This document shows, piece by piece, positions 32,550 through 43,890 of a stretch of 64,000 bases of DNA; the stretch's first letter is position 1, and each line of letters opens with the position of its first letter. Both the position numbers and the translations under genes were made by a program. The notes beneath the pieces are model-generated. The model did not search any database. It worked only from the letters and a program-made list of their open reading frames with translations, and had not been told where the DNA came from. This DNA is from Tetraselmis striata (Eukaryota; Chlorophyta; Chlorodendrophyceae; Chlorodendrales; Chlorodendraceae). Location: the NCBI GenBank assembly GCA_006384855.1, contig VCJN01002251.1:155319-219318 (forward strand), read 5' to 3'.

Positions 32550-35500
32550 TCACTCCGCGCCCTCCGCCGCCGCCGCGCCTGCGCCCTCCCCCGCCGCCTC
32601 CTCCAGCTGCTTGTTGAGCGCGACGTAGTCCACGCTGGTGCGGCGCCGCTTGGGCCGCGCGCCCGCCGCCTCCTCCTCGCCGGGCAGCTCCACTCCGCCG
32701 TCTGCGTAGGCGTCGTCCGCCGCCTCCGCCGTGGCCAGCGCCGCCCGGGCCTCCGCCTGGGCCGCCTCGCGCGCCGCCGCCGCCGCCTCCTCCTGGCGCC
32801 GCTCCTCATCCTCCAGCGCGCGCTCCCTCTGCGCCACACCACGTGGCAGGCAAGGAGAGGCGGGGGAGGGGTGGGGGCCTCAGGACCCGCGGCGTAGCAA
32901 GGCAGGCATGGCATCGTCAGAAAACGCGTTGGTTTGGCGCATCCTTGGTGCTTTTCAAAACCCTAACCATCTTGAAACCCTGGCATGTTCCAAAGAAAAC
33001 AGCACTAAGCAGCAATCGCCATCCAGTTGTCTCAGGGCTGGACACCTTGCACTGAAGGGTGGCCGGCTTCGTTTCTGGGTACCTTCTAGCTGCGTTGTTT
33101 TGGGGATTGTTGAATGTTTTGCATGAGCATTACGTTGCCGTAGCGTCGCCCTCAACACTCTATTTGGATGGAAGTCTGGCAATTATAGAAATAGAATACA
33201 AAAGATTGGAATATGTGTTGATAGTATTTGGATTACTTTGCACGACAACTGACGGATACATCTCAGTCGCATTGCGATTCGATTTCGAAAGCACTAAGGA
33301 CATTGTTTGAGTTGGTACTGCCAATCTATGCAGGAAAAGTATGCGTGCATTGTTTGAAAATAGATAACGACACCCTACAGGAATGCGGACCGATGCACAG
33401 CCATACTGTTTATGACAATGTTTATCATACTGGCAGCATTACGCGTTACTTTTACGCGCTACTCCGTATATGGTATAACCAACGCGTATACTGGTAAGGA
33501 CTACATTTCGCGTTTTGTGAGGATTGCAGACATGAAGGAATTGGCAATCCTTACTATCGCGTCTGTAAGTATATTGCGGTGGAACTTCAGCAACTATAAG
33601 AGAGTAAATCATAATAAGAGAGTAGAATAATGGCAGAATAGAGTGAGAAAACGTAAAATACGCTGAAAGGGTGGCCACACACGCCAAGGCACCGTCGATA
33701 AATTGTCTGCTACCTACGCGCGCTAGTATGGATTACTCGCACCATGTAATCATCAGGCCAAACTCACCTCAATACACCACGGATACGCCACGGAATTTGC
33801 GGTGCAAGGTGGCAACATATTGACTGAACTCACCCAAACCATGCGTTTGGGGGGCGTTAACCCCATGGAACTTTTAAGGGTGCTAGGCAAGGGAGAAGGA
33901 GAGGGGGGCGGATGGGGGGGGGGGGGGGGGGGGGGCAGCTTGCCGCGCACTCCTCCGCGCTCCAGCAGCGGCCGGTGGCCTGGTTGAGTGCGCGCGTGTG
34001 GGCGGCCACGCTGCGCGCAAACGCGCTGACGATGCCGCCCTGGATGCGGTAGCCGCCCTCCAGCACGCTCACCACGCGCCCGTTGCAGCACAGGTTGGCC
34101 ACCTGCGCGGGCGCGGCGTCCACAGCAGAGGAGGAGGAGTCAATGACGAAGAGGGGGGGGGAGGGGGGATGCGGAGCATGGCGCAAACACGAGGCACCGG
34201 GCACCAGCTTGCCCCCGGCAGGTAACTGATGTTGGTAGGGCTCCAGCGCGGCTGCCTGAATACATTTATCAAACTTGAATCCACCAAAGCAGTATCTGAC
34301 TCCGAGTCGATTCCGGAAGGCACGTTATACATTACGGGCGCGGACCCGACTGTTTAACAACCACTTTCTGGCTCTCAGAATTGGGGTGCTAGCAAACGAT
34401 CTTAGTTCTCGAAATGATATCGTGATGTATCCTGTCTGAAATCGGACCAACCCTTGGCATAGCGCGTTCTCAAGTTTTTTGTATTTATAGTTGAGTCGGC
34501 ACCCGTACTTGTGCTATAAATCAATTATCATAGTGTGTTTGAGGTGTCTCATCTTGTGACTTATACCCTCGAACTCTACGCTGAGTTGCTTTATATCAAG
34601 TGCTATTTTCTCATTAAGCAGCTGCTTCCAATTGAAAGCAGGGAGAAAGCACGTACCAGTAACAGCGCCCATGTAATGACGCCAAAAGTGTGTGGTGTGT
34701 GTGTGGGGGGGGGGGGGGGGTGGGGGGTTCTTCTAGCCATTGTTGGTACTTAAAAGGTACAAAATTACCAACATCAAGTACTATACTAACAATATGGGGT
34801 GGTATTACGGGGTAGTGCCCTTCATATGGGTGAGTGTCACAGTGGTGTTCACCCCTATAATGACACGTGTAAGGGGTGTCTCGAGGTGTCACTTTTGTGG
34901 TGTTGTCGCTACATTTTTTGGGGAATTTCAAAAGGTTGTTCGGGGCAGCCGCCTTTCTCTGACTTGGGGCGGTGGCGGACCTGCACAATCTGGTCCGTGA
35001 TCCACTCGTAGTCGACCTCGGTGATGCCGAGGTAGCCGAAGTTGATGTCGTCCTTGCGGTGCGCGTCGAAGCCGGCGGACACCAGGATGAGGTCCGGCTT
35101 GAAGGACACCACGGCGGGCAGAATCTGCACAGCGCCGGGCCGCACAGGCGGCAGGCAATCAGAGACGCCTTCACGACGCATAATGACGCTCAGTAGGCAC
35201 TCCAAAAAGACACCCGCATGGCAAGCATCGAGTGTCATCTTTCCGGTACCGTGATATCTTCCTTTATACGGGTGCTGACGCTCTCAGAAGGACACTAATT
35301 CATCATACGCCTCAGAACGAGAGGGCTTGCATGCAACCTATGATAAGAACTTTCGCTTTGGTTCCGCTGTGGATTTGTCTAGCCGCTACATTTAACCTCT
35401 GGCGCGCAGCAGGGCGGGTCCTTCTCTGCAGTGTTCTTACCACTCGTTAGTCGGCACCCGTAGGCTTTCATATCTGCATTGCCTGTCAAGGCGGCTCAGT

Positions 35501-36801
35501 GGCCTTTCCCTCCAAGTGGGCCGGGCCGCGCACCTTGTCCCGCCAGGACCGCCTCCAAAGGCCGACCTTGGCGCCCGGGCCCGGGATGCCGACGTTGATA
35601 ACGCGCGGCGCCTCCAACGGCGCCACCTCCGCGTCGGGCTGCGTCACAAACTCGCCGCTTGGGTCCTCCGGCACGCCCGCCGCGTTGAGCACCGGCGCAC
35701 CGGGCGGCGGGAGCGGGGGCTTGGAGTCGCACGTGGCGCCCGAGCCGGGGTACACCCACGCGTCGCTGCGCGGGTCCTTCTTCCCATACCTGCGCCCCGA
35801 AGCAGCGTGGGGTCAGCACGGTTCCGGGCACTCAGTCACCAGCTGGCACGCGGCGCGGCTAGTGACCAGTCCTTGCCGAAGCCAAGCGGCAGAATGGGAG
35901 GAGGCAGAGCAAGTGAAGCTTGAGTAACGTTTCAGCTATAGCAGCTCAGAAAGTTACGGGTGCAGACGAGATAGTAAGAGCACTGAGAATATCAACCTGC
36001 CCTGCCCTGCCTCCCAGAGGTCCAACGTAGACGAAAACATAGCCAAACTATAGCGAATGTTGTTAGCAAGCCCAGCGTGAGGCTTGTAATAAAGGTTCTT
36101 ATAGGTGCATGGGCACGCGTAGTGGCAACGCCCAGCACGGCACAGACTTTTGCACCAGTCCCTTGTGTTGCTGTGGACTGTGTAAGCGTATGTCTTACAT
36201 GTGTGTGTTGTGCATACATATCAGGTCGGGAGGAGGAAGGGGCTGACGCACCCCTGCACGCTGGCGAACATGATGCTCTGTGGGTCCTCCACGCCCAGCC
36301 ACGGCTTGTAGCAGGGGAACATCTGCGAGCGGCAGGGCAAGGCACCATCGCAACGTGAGGCGGCAGCGAGGGAGGGGCAATGCGATGCTGCCTCCGCCTA
36401 CAGTGCTGCCAACAAGTGCTGCCATGGTGGTTGCAGGGTCTGGCGCAGAGAGAGACCCCCATAGAGGCGCAAGAGGGATGCGGTGGGAGAGGGCGTTGGA
36501 GAGGGGGCAGGAGGGGGGGGGGGGGGGGAGGGGGGGGCACCTGGTAGCCCTCCGACAGCGGCGTGCGGAACGCGTGCTTCCTCATGGTGGGTACCGTGTT
36601 GACGGTGCAGGCCTCAGTACCGTTGCCGTGGTGCACGTCAAAGTCCAGGATGCACACGCGGCGGAGGCCTGCCACACCCGAGGAGGAAGGAGGGGGAAAG
36701 GGGAGGAGGGGGGGTGTCAGCTGGGCCACGTGGCGGCGAGGGAGACCTTGCCGGCATTGAAATGGGGGTTGCACGTGGGACGTCAGGCGCGGGTGGGTGT
36801 T

Positions 36802-36832
<31 letters not shown>

Positions 36833-37313
36833 GGGGCGGGGGAGCTCCGCACCTGCGTGCCGATAGGTGGACATGGCGTACGACGCGCCGATGGCCACGT
36901 TGTTGAGGAGGCAGAAGCCGTGGGAGCCGTGCGAGTCGTTCTTGCAGGTGACGACGCCGGAGGGGCCCGCGTGGTGGCCGGGCGGGCGCACCGCGCAGAA
37001 CGCGTTCTTCGCCTGGAGGAGGAGGCGGCGGCGGCGGGTATGACGGGGCCAGGGCGCGTGTTTAGCCCCCGGTGGACTCAAGCGGTCGAATTTCGCGTCA
37101 CGCGAGGCAAGCCCAGAGCTCAGAGCTATCCTCAGAGAAACATCAGCCAACCAACGCAATTCACAACAACAATGAATAATATCTCCGCAATTCACGCTCT
37201 GTCCCCTTCCAATTATGGAGCTGGGACAGCGGCAGCTTTCCAAATTCTTCGCACTCCTATGCGCCAGCCCATACGTCCCCGGGGGATGTCTTGTCCTCGC
37301 CAAGCAAGGAGAA

Positions 37314-37344
<31 letters not shown>

Positions 37345-38080
37345 GGGCTGCGCGCACCTGCCCCTCCATCACTTTGTCCACGGCACGGCAGACTGCCCCG
37401 GCGGCCTCCAGCGCGCCGCGCCAGGTGCTGTGCGAGATGGCGGTGTCGCCGTCGAGGTGGCCCACGGTGCTGGGGTTGTCCGGGATGCTCAAGCAGGCTT
37501 TCTGTGAGGGAGGGGGGGGGGGGGGGGGGGGGTGATTGCACCCATCCATGCGCATCAGCACGGGGTGTCCACCCCACAGAGCGGGGCTTTGCGGACGCCG
37601 AGGAGGGGGGGGGGGGGGGGGGAGGAGGAGGGATGTTGCCAGGCAGGGCCTGGCATCGTGCCTGGATGCGCTGCACGTAGCTCCACTCGTGCACCTTGAG
37701 CACGTCCGACATCTCACACGGGACGCCCTCTGTGTCCACCGACATATCTGCGCGACGGTGGTAGCGTCACAGGGTCAGAGGCGACAAGAATCGGTCTTGC
37801 CAGCTTTGTGGGGCATCCAGGAGCCGAGAAAGGGGAGGAGGGGGGGGGGGGGGGGGGGAGGGGGGGGCTGCCAGCGGCGCACCTTGGAACTCCGTAGTGC
37901 GCAGGCTGCCGGTCTGTGGGTCCACCAGCACCTGTAGGCGGCACGTGTTCTCTGGCGGCAGCCCATAGCACAGCCCCCGCATCTGCGCAGCCCAAACAGA
38001 CCTCGTTAGCTGGATACCTAAATGGGGTGCGTTGTAAGGCATGCTTTGCGCGCTTGACCTGCACCATCATATACCCTGAA

Positions 38081-38120
<40 letters not shown>

Positions 38121-40598
38121 CCATATATATATATATACACACATACATATATATGTATATACAGGCACACATATATATGTACATACATATGTTATAAGTG
38201 TGTGTGTGTAAATCTGCATGTGTATATAGATAGTAAAGGAAATTGTCTGTCTAGCCGGGGAAGGAGCTCAGGATGGGATGGAGGGGGGAGGGGGGGGGGG
38301 GTTCACCAGAGGCTCGGGGAAGGTGCGGTGCTGCTTGCATCCCTCTGGCGCCAGCAGCGCGCTGGGCGGGCGCGCAGGCGGCTGCAGCGCCGCGCAGGCC
38401 TCCTCGGAGGCGTCGGCTGCCAGCGGCTCCGCCAGCAGCGTCAGCAGGTGATCGTGTGTGTGCAGCTGCGCGACCTGCATGCGGAAGGGGAGTCATCACA
38501 ATGGGAGGTGCTAAGCATTACCCAGACAGATGCGATGTGGTGAATGCGAATGGGTGTCGAGCAGGAAGGCATGTCGGTGGTGATAAAAAGTGTTTAAAAG
38601 CCATTCTCTATTCTTGGGGGGGGGGGGGGGGGGGGGGGTACCTGCTGCGGTGTGCGGCCCAATTTGTCTACTGCCGCCAGGCAGGCGGGGCATGCGCGCA
38701 TCAGGGCAAACACGCACTGGGCGGAGCCGCCAGCAGCGCCGCTGTGCAGGGGCGTGGCCTTCGCGTTGTTGCGCAGGTCCGCCATGGGCTGATGTAGGCA
38801 GGAAGGGGTGAAGCAGGAAGGGGGGGGGGATGGGGGGCTCAATGCTCTGCGGCCTGGGGATCCCAGGCCGGACGGCCCAGTGCAGCAGCCCTTGGGAAGC
38901 TGGCAGAGACGGTGAAATGTTTGCGGGCGTCAAAGGCAGGAAGGGGAGTGGAGGGTGGAGGGGGTCAGGGGCTCGGGGCGCACCTTGTTGTGGTGGGACA
39001 GCAGCGCACGCAGAGCGCCCAGCTGCTTCTGCCGCGCAGCCAGGTGCAGCGGCGTGTCGCCGTCCTCGTCCTCCGCTTCAATCATCAGCACGGGGTTCAC
39101 CTGGTCGACGACATTCGACAGGGCGCCCAGCACGGGAGGGAGGGGGAGGGTGTCAGCGAAGGCGCACGTACATGTGACCACGCGGTCGTCGGGTTGCAGC
39201 TGAACTTCACTTAGGCGCCCGCCGCCACCCACCCCAATGCCATGTATCGTGGATGGCTGGACCATTGGAAGATCATGCTGGGGAGGGAGGGGGCGCCCAC
39301 CTGCCCCTCGCCCTGGTCCCTGCGCATCTCCTCAATGCCCTTTGTGATCAGCAGCGGCACCACCTCCTCCAGCCCCACCTCCCCGGCCCAGTGCAGCGCC
39401 AGCCGGCCGTCGTCATCCCTGCAGTATCCGCACCAGGGATGGTCGTCACTCCCGGAGGCCCCGCAAAATGGCAGTTACTATCCCCACCCGAGATGCCCTG
39501 TCCGCCCACCAGCCCCCCGCCCATCCACATGCATGCTCACACCAGTGGGGACCTCGTGCCTGGGCGAGTGAGGGGCGCACCTATCCCAGGCCGAGCAGCC
39601 GTGCTCCAGGAGCAGCTCGACGGCGCTCACTGCAAAGGCCCTGCCATGCCAGGGAGGCGCAGCTCAGCCACTATGCGGACTGCGCATGCATGGGCTGGGC
39701 TGGGCTGGGCTGGGCTGACTCCCGGTCCCCCCAAGCGCGAAAGAGGGGGAGCGCGCAGGGGCCACCTGTGCTGGGAGATGGCGCCCACGCAGACGGCGAG
39801 CACAAGCGCGGGTGAGCCCTCGCAGCGGATGGCCGGCTCAGCGCCGGCCTCCAGCAGCATCCGGCAGCACTCCAGCTGGCCTGCGGGCAAAAGGTGGCGG
39901 CAGCCGAGTGAGTACCACAGGAACAGGGGTGGGGGGGGGGGGGGGGGGGGGCTGTTGCGCGAGGCAGTGCCACTGGAGCCGGGCGGGGGGGGGGGGAGAG
40001 GGGGGGGGCACCGTTGAGGATGGCGACGTGCAGGGGGGTGCAGAAGTTGTGGTCCTTCCGGTCCATGCCCGGGACTCTTATCAGGGCGGCCTCCTCGCCG
40101 GGGACGCTCTGCCAGCAGCGCACAGAAGGGGCTGTCAGCGGATGCCAAGGGTGCTGAATGGCCCGGGCCATTGGGAGGAATGGCTGCGCACGGGAGCCTG
40201 GGAAGACGAGGGAGGGGAGGGGAGGGGAAGGGGCATAGCCAGTGCAGGGGCACGGCGAGGCATGAAGGCACAGGCAAGGGAGGGGTGAAGGTGGGAGAGA
40301 GGAGGGGGGCAGAAGAAGGGCGGGACCTCATCCGGCTGACTGCTGCGCACGATAGCGGCGATGGCGGCGGTGTTGCCAGTCTCCGCGGCGTTATGCAGCA
40401 TGCTGTGGAAGGGAGCAGAAATGCCAGAGGCGGGGCGGATCGAAGCGCAGTTAGGGCGCTGTGCTGGGACTGGCGCCGGGAGGGGGGGGAGGGCGCATGT
40501 GGGTGGGGCGTGCAGGGTGAGAGAGGTGGGGGTGCGGCTCACAACAGGCCGATATCCTCCTCGCCATCGCTGCTGTCGTCCGATGTGCTCCACGTCAT
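32550..40598 (-). CDS. ankyrin-repeat / class II histone deacetylase fusion protein
   Basis: About 19 exons can be followed in order. The start at 40598 (MTWSTSDDSSDGEEDIGL) is acidic. Ankyrin-type repeats occupy about 40404-38640: FMLHNAAETGNTAAI, NFCTPLHVAILNG, GQLECCRMLLEAGAEP, DGRLALHWAGEVGLEEV, DGDTPLHLAARQKQLGAL, ATPLHSGAAGG. The deacetylase domain follows: GLPPENTCRLQVLV (about 37980), KVHEWSYVQRIQ (37700), RPPGHHAGPSG (36960), LDFDVHHGNGTE (36650), KPWLGVEDPQSIMFASVQ (36300), FYPGSG-type YPGSGA and PRVINVGIPGPGAKV (35750-35530), LILVSAGFDAHRKDD (35090), VVSVLEGGYRIQGG (34070). The catalytic His pair, the zinc ligands (D-x-H and the Asp of SAGFDAH) and the LEGGY Tyr are all present. 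The C-terminal exon has a coiled-coil-like Glu/Ala stretch, PKRRRTS (possible nuclear signal) and DYVALNKQLEE. Expected role: Zn-dependent deacetylation of histones or other proteins. Borders are approximate. Confidence 0.88.
33160..33720. repeat. AT-rich dispersed repeat R3, copy c, inside HDAC intron
   Basis: Third copy of R3, between the HDAC exons near 33945-34107 and 32550-32832. Shares AGGAAAAGTATGCGTGCATTG and GGAATGCGGACCGATGCACA with copies a and b. Confidence 0.7.
38082..38118. repeat. (CT)n microsatellite
   Basis: About 36 bp of CT repeats followed by a TA/CA-rich stretch to about 38230, inside an HDAC intron. Confidence 0.93.
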
Positions 40599-41550
40599 GA
40601 CACGCTCAGGGCTGGATCTGCCAGCACGCCGCACCTAGCTTCAGCAAATGCACCCGTCCACCTAGCTCTGCCCCCTCCCCCCCCCCCCCCCCCCCGGGGC
40701 CTTCTACCCCCTCGTCTTTCCCACTCCAGCACAGCAAGTGGCCAGGCCCGCATGTCCACAGGCAACTGCCACATGCACCCCGCCGCCCAGTGACCTCATG
40801 GACCTTAGCCCATCATGCGCTGGGATGCTTGCCGAGCAAAGGTCGCTGAGCGCCGATACAGGCTGAGGCAGGCTAGCGAGGAGGCGTAAGGACAGTCAGC
40901 AGTGAGAGGAGCAGGCGGGGGGGGGGGGGGGGGGCTGTGCCAGCCGCTGAGAGGACAGGTTGGGCGGGCGCCTGACCAGGCAAGAGTAGCAAAGCCTAGC
41001 TGGCTGTGTGCAAGCAGAAAGCACCGCCAGCGAGAGCCGGGGGAAGGCGGGGGGGGAGTTAATGGCTTGGTGATGGCGCTCCGCAAGCCATCTAAGCTTT
41101 ACCCTAGCAAACCCCGAATAAGGTGAGTTTAAAATTATAGCGCCAATGTATTTGCGCGGCGGCGGCCCGGCAGGCGCGCACCGCGCGCACAACTTCTGTT
41201 TTGCTCCACTGTGGAACGCGGCGGGGAAGACGATACGCGCAAACTGGCGATCCTGCGAGCTTGTCTTGGCGCGGTGTCGGGCGCAGCAGAGCCGCTGGGT
41301 TGGCTGTCGGTAGGGGTGGCCGGCCCAGCAGGGGCGACGCCGTGGTGAGGCTTTGAGTGGCTAGGAACCGGCGGCGGCGGCGGCGGCGGCGACTGATGGC
41401 GATGGCGACGCATACGCATATGAAGTCGCTACCACCGTTTGATTTTTAGTACTACTTTTAGCAGTGGGTGGATTTACAACTGCCCTTTTTGTAATTCACA
41501 GCACCGCCAGTACCCGTAGCGACTACAGGTACTGCCAGGTAATAACAGCA
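40599..41550. other. upstream region of the HDAC gene
   Basis: Presumed promoter side. Contains a C run at about 40676-40695, a G run at about 40917-40934, and a (GGC)n tract at about 41371-41391. No exon supported. Confidence 0.4.
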
Positions 41551-41709
41551 AGCCTTCAATTAGTCTTGCAGAATGCTTCGGCAATTTGCCTGATGACCAT
41601 AACGGAGAGTCGCCTACCCAGGGCCTTCCGTAACTGGATTGCTGCCCAAATTACGGCCGTCGTAGAGACGCTGCAAGGGTTTCACTGGTTCGAATCCTGT
41701 CCCGGGGGT
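41551..41709 (+). repeat. dispersed tRNA-like (SINE-like) repeat, copy 2
   Basis: Similar to 6674-6831 over its whole length. Near its 3' end it has GGTTCGAATCC, an exact match to the tRNA T-loop/B-box consensus, followed by CCCGGGGG. Four of five T-stem pairs form (ACTGG with CCTGT). No convincing A box was found upstream. Confidence 0.65.
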
Positions 41710-42061
41710 GGAAAAACAACACAGCCGGCACGGCCGGCAGCACGGATGGACGATAGCGAAGCTATAGCGACGGTGTTGCACGCGGTACCCGGTACTGGCG
41801 GCAGTCGGTAGTCGGGTAGTCGTGCGGTACAGGTACCGCGGTATCTCCATACCTGTACCCGGTACTGGCGGCATAAACCTAGCGACTAGTCGCTAGCGGC
41901 TTGCTGATCTTTAAATCTTCCAAGTCCTGCTTTTTGTGGTGGTTTGCTTTCTACTGGCACTGGTACACGACCTGGCTGGTACCAGTTATGATCTAATAAA
42001 CCTGTTTCCCAAGAATTCAACTGTCCTAGTGCGACCCGTACGGCATGTTGGTGGTTTCAAC

Positions 42062-43658
42062 CAGAGTTGGGCTGCAGTCCACTTTCCAATACTGCAGGCT
42101 GCAGTGCAGTGCAGTAGGCTGCAGTGCAGCATGCAGTACTGCAGCCTGCACTGCAGCCTGCAGTTAAGGCTGCAGTCAACGGGATGCAGTACTGCACGCT
42201 GCAGTGCAAGCTGCAGTGCAAGCTGTAGTAGCACTGTATTTGCTGATTTTAAGGAAGGGAAGGGCGGGACAGTGAAGGGCAAAGGGGCTGCCATGGCGGA
42301 TGCAGAGGGACAGCAATCGTGGTGGAAGTTGTAATGTATCATTGAATTGCCTACAGAGGGGAAAAGCCTACTATGTGTACATTTGTGTGTGTCCAACGAT
42401 GATGTCCCAGCGCATGCATAGTGAAACACGCGTAAAAAAGCATGATGGCATAAAAATCCCTCTAATTCCCCGCCTCCGCATCCGCGGGCTTGGCTCCATA
42501 CTGCTCCAGCATGGACTCCACCGCTTCCCATTGAATGCGGCTGGCCTCCCCCTCGCCCTCGTCATCAAGGACTTGGCTGGCCAGCCAATCCTCCCCGCAT
42601 TGCTTGAGTAGATCCGCCGCCACGGCGCTGAAAGCAGCCTCCCCGTAGTACGACGCCAGTAGCTCCCTGCCCTTGGCATCCAAGTCCAGGTTCTTCTGAA
42701 CGAAGACGCATGCACCCATGTTATCAAGGTTCATTTTATTTCTTCAGTGCACTCAATCTGTGAGCCTGGCACACATGAAGCAATCCTAGCTAATTCAGAG
42801 ATGAGGGGGAAGGAAGAAGCATGCTTCTTCCACCACTTCAACAGGTCCTCTGTCCTCTTGGGGAGCATGTTGCAACAGCTGAAGGTGCGCAGTTCAGCCT
42901 CTGCAGCGGCCAACAGGGCGGCCTCATCGGCCTGGTTAGTGGCAACCCTCACGTCACCATCGTCATAATACATGGCATCTCCATCATCGTCGTCATCAAA
43001 GAAAAGACCGGACGGCACGGTTGGTCTCGCGCTGGGTACCGCCCCAGCAGCCGGCGGCGGCTTTGCTGAGGATAGACAGGGGGGGAGGGGGCACTGGGGT
43101 TCAGGCCTAAGAGTGGGTCATCTTCGTCGTTGTAGATGAGAATATCGTCGTCTTGCGTCCCAAGTGGTGTCTGTGTCACTCGTGCTGAGCTGTTGTCGGC
43201 AGTGCTGGCCGCTGCGGCGCCGGTGCTGTCCGTTGCCATCGCTTCGTCCGCCATCGCCGCTGCGCCTTGCTCCGCGGCAGACTGGTCTCCCTCCATGTAA
43301 TTGACGAAGAGTGACGAGAGGAGTATGACAGGTAGTGGTGCATGGGTGAGCGTTAAGTGAGGATAGGTTCGGCCGGACAGTGTGTGTGGTCTACTGGTAT
43401 GTGCCCCGATGCGGCGACGTGTGATGGTACAAGCGAGTACGGTGCTAGCCGAGGCGCTCGGACCGCCGGAACTGTCGCCATATGGCTTATTGGCATTGGC
43501 GGGCGCCATCCAAACGCTATCTAGTGAGATTTGGGGCACTTTGGGTAACTGCACTGCAGTCCCTTTTCGGGAAGTACTGCAGGCTGCGGTGCAGTAGGCT
43601 AACTGCAGGCAACAGTTTCTGCAGTCTGCAGTGCACTCGATACTGCAGCCCAACCCTG
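42062..43658 (-). mobile_element. hAT-family DNA transposon, decayed, with 8-bp target duplication
   Basis: The ends are inverted repeats CAGAGTTGGGCTGCAGT (left) and CAGGGTTGGGCTGCAGT (right, reverse complement), one mismatch in 17. The 8-bp duplication GTTTCAAC flanks it at 42054-42061 and 43659-43666. Both the length and the CAGRGTTGGGC end are typical of hAT. Both subterminal regions are dense in CTGCAG/TGCAGTGCAG words, likely transposase-binding sites. The interior holds broken transposase sequence on the minus strand. Length 1,597 bp. Confidence 0.9.
42462..43314 (-). pseudogene. hAT transposase remnant
   Basis: The frame from 43018 to 42731 ends DLLKWWKKHASSFPLISELA then RIASCVPGSQIE. 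This matches the hAT C-terminal dimerisation motif (WW-x(3)-FP-x-L-x(2)-LAR-x(3)-PxS). The overlapping frame 42734-42462 (MNLDNMGACVFVQKNLDL) resembles what normally follows, so the ER-x-FS segment between them is lost and the frame shifted at the junction ATGA. An acidic N-terminal frame from about 43294 meets it through another frame change near 43018. The BED finger and most of the catalytic core are missing, so it cannot encode an active enzyme. Confidence 0.75.
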
Positions 43659-43890
43659 GTTTCAACCGGTAGTGAAGCTACCGGTACCATCATTCAGGTT
43701 TCTGTACGGGCTGCCCCATTGCATGCGAGCCTTGCACTCCCGGCGGGGGAGCTACTTAGGACAGCCACCAGCACGTCGCTCGCATGCCATCTTCGGATCT
43801 TCCAGCTTGCTGCCTTCGGCAGCGGCTTCGTACGAGGGCGGCAGAGGGTGATCAAGTCCGCAACGGGGTTCCTTTTCCCGGTAGTGAGTC

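Larger units (their letters stand above)
41996..43890. repeat. dispersed repeat R2, copy a, interrupted by the hAT element
   Basis: The left part (41996-42061) and the right part (43659 to about 43890) together correspond to R2 copy b at 45762-46000. Shared words include TCCTAGTGCGAC, GTTGG-GGTTTCAACC, GGTACCATCATTCA and GGAGCTACTT. Copy b is continuous where copy a is split. Confidence 0.82.
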
